Assembly: GCF_009753715.1 (NCBI RefSeq)
Contig: NZ_WQMS01000009.1
Span: 120,488-184,487 of the forward strand
DNA length: 64,000 nt
Source of the DNA: Sphingomonas horti
GTDB taxonomy: Bacteria; Pseudomonadota; Alphaproteobacteria; Sphingomonadales; Sphingomonadaceae
Direction: 5' to 3'
A program made the position numbers and the translations under genes. The notes under the pieces were generated by a model that had not been told where the DNA came from, searched no databases, and saw nothing but the letters and a program-made list of their open reading frames with translations. Positions 60,202 to 64,000 of this stretch are shown here, one piece after another (positions within the stretch are counted from its first letter, which is position 1; each line of letters starts with the position of its first letter).

Positions 60202-61161
60202 CTAAAGCCCCCTTACGAATGCCTCCAGCGCCGCGTTCGTCGCTTCGGGCGCTTCCTGCTGTACCCAATGCCCCGCTTCGGGGATCAGCGTGGTTCCCCG
60301 GAAATCGGTGCAGTGCGCGCCGGCGTTCGCGAACATGTCGATGCCGGGCACGAAGTTCCGCACCGGATCGCGCTCGCCGGCGATGAAGCAGGCCGGCTGC
60401 GTGACCGGCTTGCCCGTCAGGTCGGCGCTCTGCTCGAAGTCCAGGTCCTGCGCGCGATAGCGGTTCAGCGGCCCGCGGAAGCCGCTCTTCTCGAACGCGG
60501 CGGCGAACACGTCCAGGTCCGCCTCGCTCATCCAGGCCGGGAACGGCTGCGGGTCCGGCAAGCCCTCAAGGAAGGTCGATTGCGGGCCTTTCGACAGGAA
60601 TGCGCCCGCGTGGCCTGCCCGGAAATCGCCCGATGCGGCATAATAGGTGCGCCTCAGCGCGTCCCGCACGTCCGCCTCGAATTCCGCTTCGGCGACGCCC
60701 TCCTGCCGGAAATAGAGCTGGTAGAAGAATTTGCCCGCATAGAGCTGCTCGGCGAGCTTCAGAAAGGATTGCTGGCCCCGCGGCATGTACGGAACGCTGA
60801 GGCCCGCCACCGCGCGCACCTTGGCCGGATGCATCAGCGCCGTGTTCCAGACGATCGGCGCGCCCCAGTCGTGCCCGAACAGGATCGCGGTGCCGCCGCC
60901 GAGCGCATCGATCACCGCGGCGACGTCGCCGGTCAGCTCCCGCATCGCATAGGCGGCGACCGGATGCGGCTTGGAGCTGCCGCCATAGCCGCGCACGTCC
61001 ATCGCCGCGACCTTGAAGCCGAGCCCGGAGAAATGCGCGAGCTGGTGCCGCCAGCTGTACCAGAGCTCCGGCCAGCCATGGACGCACAGGATCAGCGGCC
61101 CCTCGCCTGCGACGGCGACGTTGATGGCCATGTCGCCATTGGCGACGGTCTCGAACTGCAC
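60202..61161 (-). CDS. Alpha/beta hydrolase, epoxide-hydrolase-like
   Basis: 319 residues. Oxyanion motif HGWPELWYSWRHQL (HGxP), nucleophile Asp in LFGHDWGAPIVWN near residue 96, acid residue region CFIAGERDPVRNF, and base His in IPEAGHWVQQEAPEAT. Asp instead of Ser in the nucleophile elbow and the HGWPE pattern point to soluble epoxide hydrolase or a dehalogenase relative. No signal peptide. ATG at 61161. It is a stand-alone gene; its 3' end adjoins repeat DNA of the mtnA remnant. Confidence 0.88.
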   Translation of the reverse strand: MQFETVANGDMAINVAVAGEGPLILCVHGWPELWYSWRHQLAHFSGLGFKVAAMDVRGYGGSSKPHPVAAYAMRELTGDVAAVIDALGGGTAILFGHDWGAPIVWNTALMHPAKVRAVAGLSVPYMPRGQQSFLKLAEQLYAGKFFYQLYFRQEGVAEAEFEADVRDALRRTYYAASGDFRAGHAGAFLSKGPQSTFLEGLPDPQPFPAWMSEADLDVFAAAFEKSGFRGPLNRYRAQDLDFEQSADLTGKPVTQPACFIAGERDPVRNFVPGIDMFANAGAHCTDFRGTTLIPEAGHWVQQEAPEATNAALEAFVRGL

Positions 61162-61182
61162 GCGTGCCCCCCGCCGTCCGCG

Positions 61183-61593
61183 CTATTGTTCCGCCCGCGG
61201 ATAGGGCACGAACTGGCCCCAGCGGCATGAGCCATATTGGATGTCGCTGTCGCCGGCGACGACCATGAACGTGTCCCCGGCGCAGATGCGCGGCTTGGTG
61301 CCGTCCATCACCAGCTGCCGCCCCGGCTTCAGGAACGAGCATTCGGCCGAGATCAGGCTGATATTGTAGCGCTTGGCGGAGTCGTAAACGGCGATGGCGG
61401 TCGAATCGAGAATCTGCATCTTGGTGCGAGTCGACTTGGGCACGCAATTCTCCGGCGCCCCGGCGGTCCTTCCAGCCGTCAGCTTCTGAAGCTTTTCGCT
61501 CGGCGTGTCCTGGGCCGCCCAGGCGCCGGCCGCGCCGGCGACGCCCAGGGCGATGCCCAGCACCAGCCCGACGCGCTTCGAATTGACGTTCAT
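61183..61593 (-). CDS. Small secreted protein of unknown function
   Basis: 136 residues from the ATG at 61593, preceded by GGAGGGAAGCA. Signal peptide KRVGLVLGIALGVAGAAGAWA. The mature part holds four Cys (PENCVPKST, SAECSFLKP, PRICAGDTF, YGSCRWGQF), likely two disulfides, in a compact beta-rich sequence. No family recognised by eye. It is 21 bases upstream of the hydrolase on the same strand, so the two may be co-transcribed. Confidence 0.8.
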   Translation of the reverse strand: MNVNSKRVGLVLGIALGVAGAAGAWAAQDTPSEKLQKLTAGRTAGAPENCVPKSTRTKMQILDSTAIAVYDSAKRYNISLISAECSFLKPGRQLVMDGTKPRICAGDTFMVVAGDSDIQYGSCRWGQFVPYPRAEQ

Positions 61594-61670
61594 TGCTTCC
61601 CTCCTGTGACGCGCCCGGCGCGCGATTGCCCGGATCCGGAACCGGGCCCGGCTGCTTCGGTTGATAGGCC

Positions 61671-62213
61671 ATGAATCGGCGCGGAAGGAAGGCCCGGCTT
61701 GCCGGCGTGATGGGGCTGCTCGTCGGCGGCGGTGTGATGCTGGGCGCATTGGCCAGCAGCGCCACTCGCGACGCCTGGGTGTGGCGTGCCCCGCCGCGGA
61801 TTCCCGTCACCGATTCGCCTGACTCCATGGCGGTCGATCAGGCCAGCGCCGGCCAGGGCTGGGCGCGCGCGGCCTATGATGGCGGGCTGCGGCAATGCCC
61901 GAAAATGAACGCCGAATTCCTCGCCGCCTGCGAAACGGAGATGAAGAAGCTCGCGGCGCGTCCGGAATTCGCAGCCGGCAGCTATGGCGGCCCGCTGCTG
62001 ATCACCAAAATGGTGCCGGAGCAGCCGGACGATGGCTGGGACGCGCAGGACCGTCTCGAACGCCCGCGGGAGGAGCTTCGGCCGGCCAGCTTCGAGCTGC
62101 CGCCGGACAGCGCGCCGGAGCACCCCGCCTTCACGCCGACGCCCGACAATTACCCTGCGGCGCCGGAAGCCGCCGTCACCGCGGACGATATTTCGCCACC
62201 CACTCCGCGATAA
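61671..62213 (+). CDS. Membrane-anchored protein of unknown function
   Basis: 180 residues with an N-terminal membrane helix or signal (RLAGVMGLLVGGGVMLGALA, ~9-29). The rest is soluble, with a Cys pair (LRQCPKMNA, LAACETEMKK) and a Pro-rich C-terminus (PPDSAPEHPAFTPTPDNYPA). No recognised family. It is divergent from the small secreted protein and its last 38 bases overlap the 3' end of the convergent beta-helix gene. Confidence 0.72.
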   Translation: MNRRGRKARLAGVMGLLVGGGVMLGALASSATRDAWVWRAPPRIPVTDSPDSMAVDQASAGQGWARAAYDGGLRQCPKMNAEFLAACETEMKKLAARPEFAAGSYGGPLLITKMVPEQPDDGWDAQDRLERPREELRPASFELPPDSAPEHPAFTPTPDNYPAAPEAAVTADDISPPTPR

Positions 62214-63252
62214 CCGAATCAACCTTGGCGGCCTTGCTCGGCCCGACCTTGCGGTTGCGCGCTTCGCTGACGCCATCGGTCAGGATGAAGGCGTTCGCCT
62301 CATTGTCCTGGACCACGACATTCTCGCCGCCAGCCATGATCCGGCTGTCATATTGGTCGAGATCGGCGACCCGGAACAGGCGATTGCCGCGCACCGTCAT
62401 GTCGGAGACGAACGGCGCCGAGATTCCGTGCCAGACGGCGCCGACGATCACATTGCCTTCGATCGTGAAGCGTGCATAGCCGAGGCCGCTGCCGAGCCGC
62501 TCCTTGCCGCCGCCGATGAAGATCACCTGCGTCTTGCTGCCCGCGAGGAACAGATTGTCGCGAATGGTCAGGTCCTGGGTCGCGGGCTCGTCCGGCTTCA
62601 GTCCGTTCATGAAGAGCTGGATGGCGTCGGCATGATCGCCCGGGGCCGGCTGATAATCCGCGAAGCGATTGCGCTCGATCACGATGTCGCTGCCGCCGAC
62701 GATCTGGATGCCTTCGCGAATGCGGCGAAGCTCGTTGTCGCGGAAACGAACGCCGTGCGCGCGGATGAACGCCAGATTGCCGAGCATGTCCTCGAAGGTG
62801 GAGCGCTCGATCGTGACGTCCTGGCCGCCGCGGATCAGCGGTCCGCGGATGCGGAGAGTGCCGTCCTCGCCGCGATATCCGGTGAACCGGCAATTGCGGA
62901 TCACGAGCCGCTGGGCGTCGTTGGCGACGATCAGCGACTGGGACACCGGCGTCCCCGGCGGCGCGGCGAAGCGCGATCCGTCGAACACGACGTTGCGCCA
63001 CTGGTCGAGCTGGATGGGACCGAACACGCCGCCGCGGATCGTCACCTGCGCCCGCGGCTGGAAACGTTGCGGGACGAAGGCGACGCTCCGCTCGCCGAGA
63101 TCGATGACGCCGCCGTCGCGATGCCGCATGAGAAGCGCGTTCCACTCCACGTCGGTGACCGGGCCGGTCGCGCGCGGCGGGTTCACGGGCGAGGCGAGCA
63201 GCAGGCCTGCCAGGCTCGCCAGCATCGCCGTCACAGACTTCAGCAGCACCAC
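62176..63252 (-). CDS. Exported right-handed parallel beta-helix protein
   Basis: 358 residues from the GTG at 63252, preceded by GGGAGACGAC; an ATG at 63306 is an alternative. Signal segment LLKSVTAMLASLAGLLLASP. Repeated short strands such as VTIERSTFEDMLGNLAFIRA, VRFRDNELRRIREGIQIVGG, IVIERNRFADYQP and MTVRGNRLFRVADL show the pectate-lyase-like beta helix, with N-x-F/N-x-L turns. Such folds bind or cut polysaccharides; no catalytic residues are identifiable. The next gene, cut by the window edge, has the same fold. Confidence 0.8.
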   Translation of the reverse strand: MVLLKSVTAMLASLAGLLLASPVNPPRATGPVTDVEWNALLMRHRDGGVIDLGERSVAFVPQRFQPRAQVTIRGGVFGPIQLDQWRNVVFDGSRFAAPPGTPVSQSLIVANDAQRLVIRNCRFTGYRGEDGTLRIRGPLIRGGQDVTIERSTFEDMLGNLAFIRAHGVRFRDNELRRIREGIQIVGGSDIVIERNRFADYQPAPGDHADAIQLFMNGLKPDEPATQDLTIRDNLFLAGSKTQVIFIGGGKERLGSGLGYARFTIEGNVIVGAVWHGISAPFVSDMTVRGNRLFRVADLDQYDSRIMAGGENVVVQDNEANAFILTDGVSEARNRKVGPSKAAKVDSVIAEWVAKYRPR

Positions 63253-63343
63253 TCGTCGTCTCCCGCGACCCGTCGCCTCATTCGGAGGCGATCGATCGGG
63301 GACCATAGCACCGGCCCGCCAAATGGCGAGGCCGGCAGGGCGA

Positions 63344-64000
63344 TCAGGGGAGCGCCACGAAATGGTCGAGGAACAGATGCCCCATCATCTCGCGTACGGT
63401 GGGCTGGATCGCGACCTCGTGCGCGAAGTGGTGCTGCACCGGCGCTGCCGGCTGGGCATCGCCGACGATCGCCTTTAGCCCGCCCAGGTCGAGCTCCGGC
63501 GAGGCGGTGCTGGCGGCGTCGTGCAGCAGGGTGCTGGATTCGCCGACGACCTTGTGCCCAGCCGAGCTGCCGCCGACCCGCGCCAGCATGTCGCCGATCG
63601 CGGTGCCGACCGCGCTGGAGACCGGCGAGTCCGGCGCGTCGCCGCGCAACTGATACCCCGCCCCGGCTGTGATCAGGTCGTGGGCGTCGCTGGGGCTGGC
63701 GAGGCTGGGCAGGTCGGCGCGCGCGGCGGGGTTGACCTGGAAGTCGAGATTGCCGTCCTGGAACAGGTTGGTGACGTTGACGGCGGTGATGCGGTCGGTG
63801 ACGTTGTTCTGGATCGCGACGTCGCTGCTGTTGGTGGCGAAGATCCAGAACATCTTGGAATCGTTCGGGTTCGAGGTGACGGTGTTGTCGAGGATCTGCA
63901 CGCCGGTGGCGCCGTTGACGAAGATGCCGTGATAGGCATCGTTGGCGTAGATCGCGTTGTTCTGGATCAGGACGTTCTGATAGCCGTAGCTCAGCGGGTC
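63344..64000 (-). CDS. Partial beta-helix protein, 5' end beyond window
   Basis: 219 codons including the stop; the frame stays open to the right edge, so the N-terminal part is missing. Strand repeats YGYQNVLIQNNAIYANDAYH, GIFVNGATGV and VAIQNNVTDRITAVNVTNLF mark a right-handed beta helix. The C-terminal ~100 residues are Ala/Asp/Ser-rich with no repeat (VGESSTLLHDAASTASPELD, HHFAHEVAIQPTVREMMGHL). Likely an extracellular or periplasmic polysaccharide-active or adhesive protein. Confidence 0.78.
   Translation of the reverse strand, partial: DPLSYGYQNVLIQNNAIYANDAYHGIFVNGATGVQILDNTVTSNPNDSKMFWIFATNSSDVAIQNNVTDRITAVNVTNLFQDGNLDFQVNPAARADLPSLASPSDAHDLITAGAGYQLRGDAPDSPVSSAVGTAIGDMLARVGGSSAGHKVVGESSTLLHDAASTASPELDLGGLKAIVGDAQPAAPVQHHFAHEVAIQPTVREMMGHLFLDHFVALP

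Noticed and set aside
61183..61749. Longer start for the small secreted protein (188 residues)
   Set aside because: The extension is Arg-rich shadow sequence and would bury the signal peptide; the ATG at 61593 has an excellent ribosome-binding site.

Overview
The window reads as chromosomal DNA of a high-GC alphaproteobacterium, most likely a sphingomonad. This is inferred, not proven. The reasons are gene neighbourhoods and families familiar from that group (dapF-mtaB-ftsY-yciB, a psp locus with pspF, DUF6456 beside a small XRE regulator, ydbH-ynbE-ydbL), an EcfG-type stress promoter, and several families of short GC-rich palindromic repeats typical of sphingomonads. Genes are packed tightly, many with 4-base ATGA or GTGA overlaps.

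Left part (1-24 kb): a truncated fused hydantoinase A/B (5-oxoprolinase-type) gene is followed in one overlapping operon by DUF969 and DUF979 membrane proteins and DUF2891. A MASE1-PAS-GGDEF diguanylate cyclase converges on it. Then comes a 15 kb same-strand block that I regard as the most interesting system here: an exported TPR-CHAT (caspase-like) protein, a CHASE2 class III nucleotide cyclase, a small secreted protein of unknown family, a TpsB outer-membrane transporter, and a 2517-residue TpsA exoprotein with a glycine-rich first half. cysS and a D-2-hydroxyacid dehydrogenase follow.

Middle (24-44 kb): a ThDP-dependent acetolactate-synthase-like enzyme sits with an aldehyde dehydrogenase. 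A four-gene minus-strand operon carries a lipoprotein, an unusual Nramp-related transporter and two PRC-barrel-like proteins. Next are a GGDEF-EAL protein, DUF924, the housekeeping operon dapF-mtaB-ftsY-yciB (mtaB carries two in-frame palindromic insertions), sodB and a TPR protein. The phage-shock locus follows: pspF, a sigma-54 promoter, a 48-residue secreted peptide, pspABC and four extra small membrane/coiled-coil proteins resembling PspB. sufE, a J-domain protein and a divergent ldcA / mpl-like peptidoglycan-recycling pair complete this part.

Right part (44-64 kb): a TPR/TonB-C periplasmic protein, an MBL hydrolase, L-serine ammonia-lyase, DUF6456 and an XRE regulator, then a lower-GC islet of two orphan genes beside tRNA-Val(TAC). 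After this come a ClC channel, the ydbL-ynbE-ydbH envelope lipid-bridge operon, radC, a hemerythrin-domain stress protein with a small partner, a decayed mtnA, an epoxide-hydrolase-like protein, two small secreted or membrane proteins, and two right-handed beta-helix proteins, the last cut by the window edge.

Repeats matter throughout. At least four families of short palindromic elements lie between genes, and several lie inside reading frames or supply stop codons.
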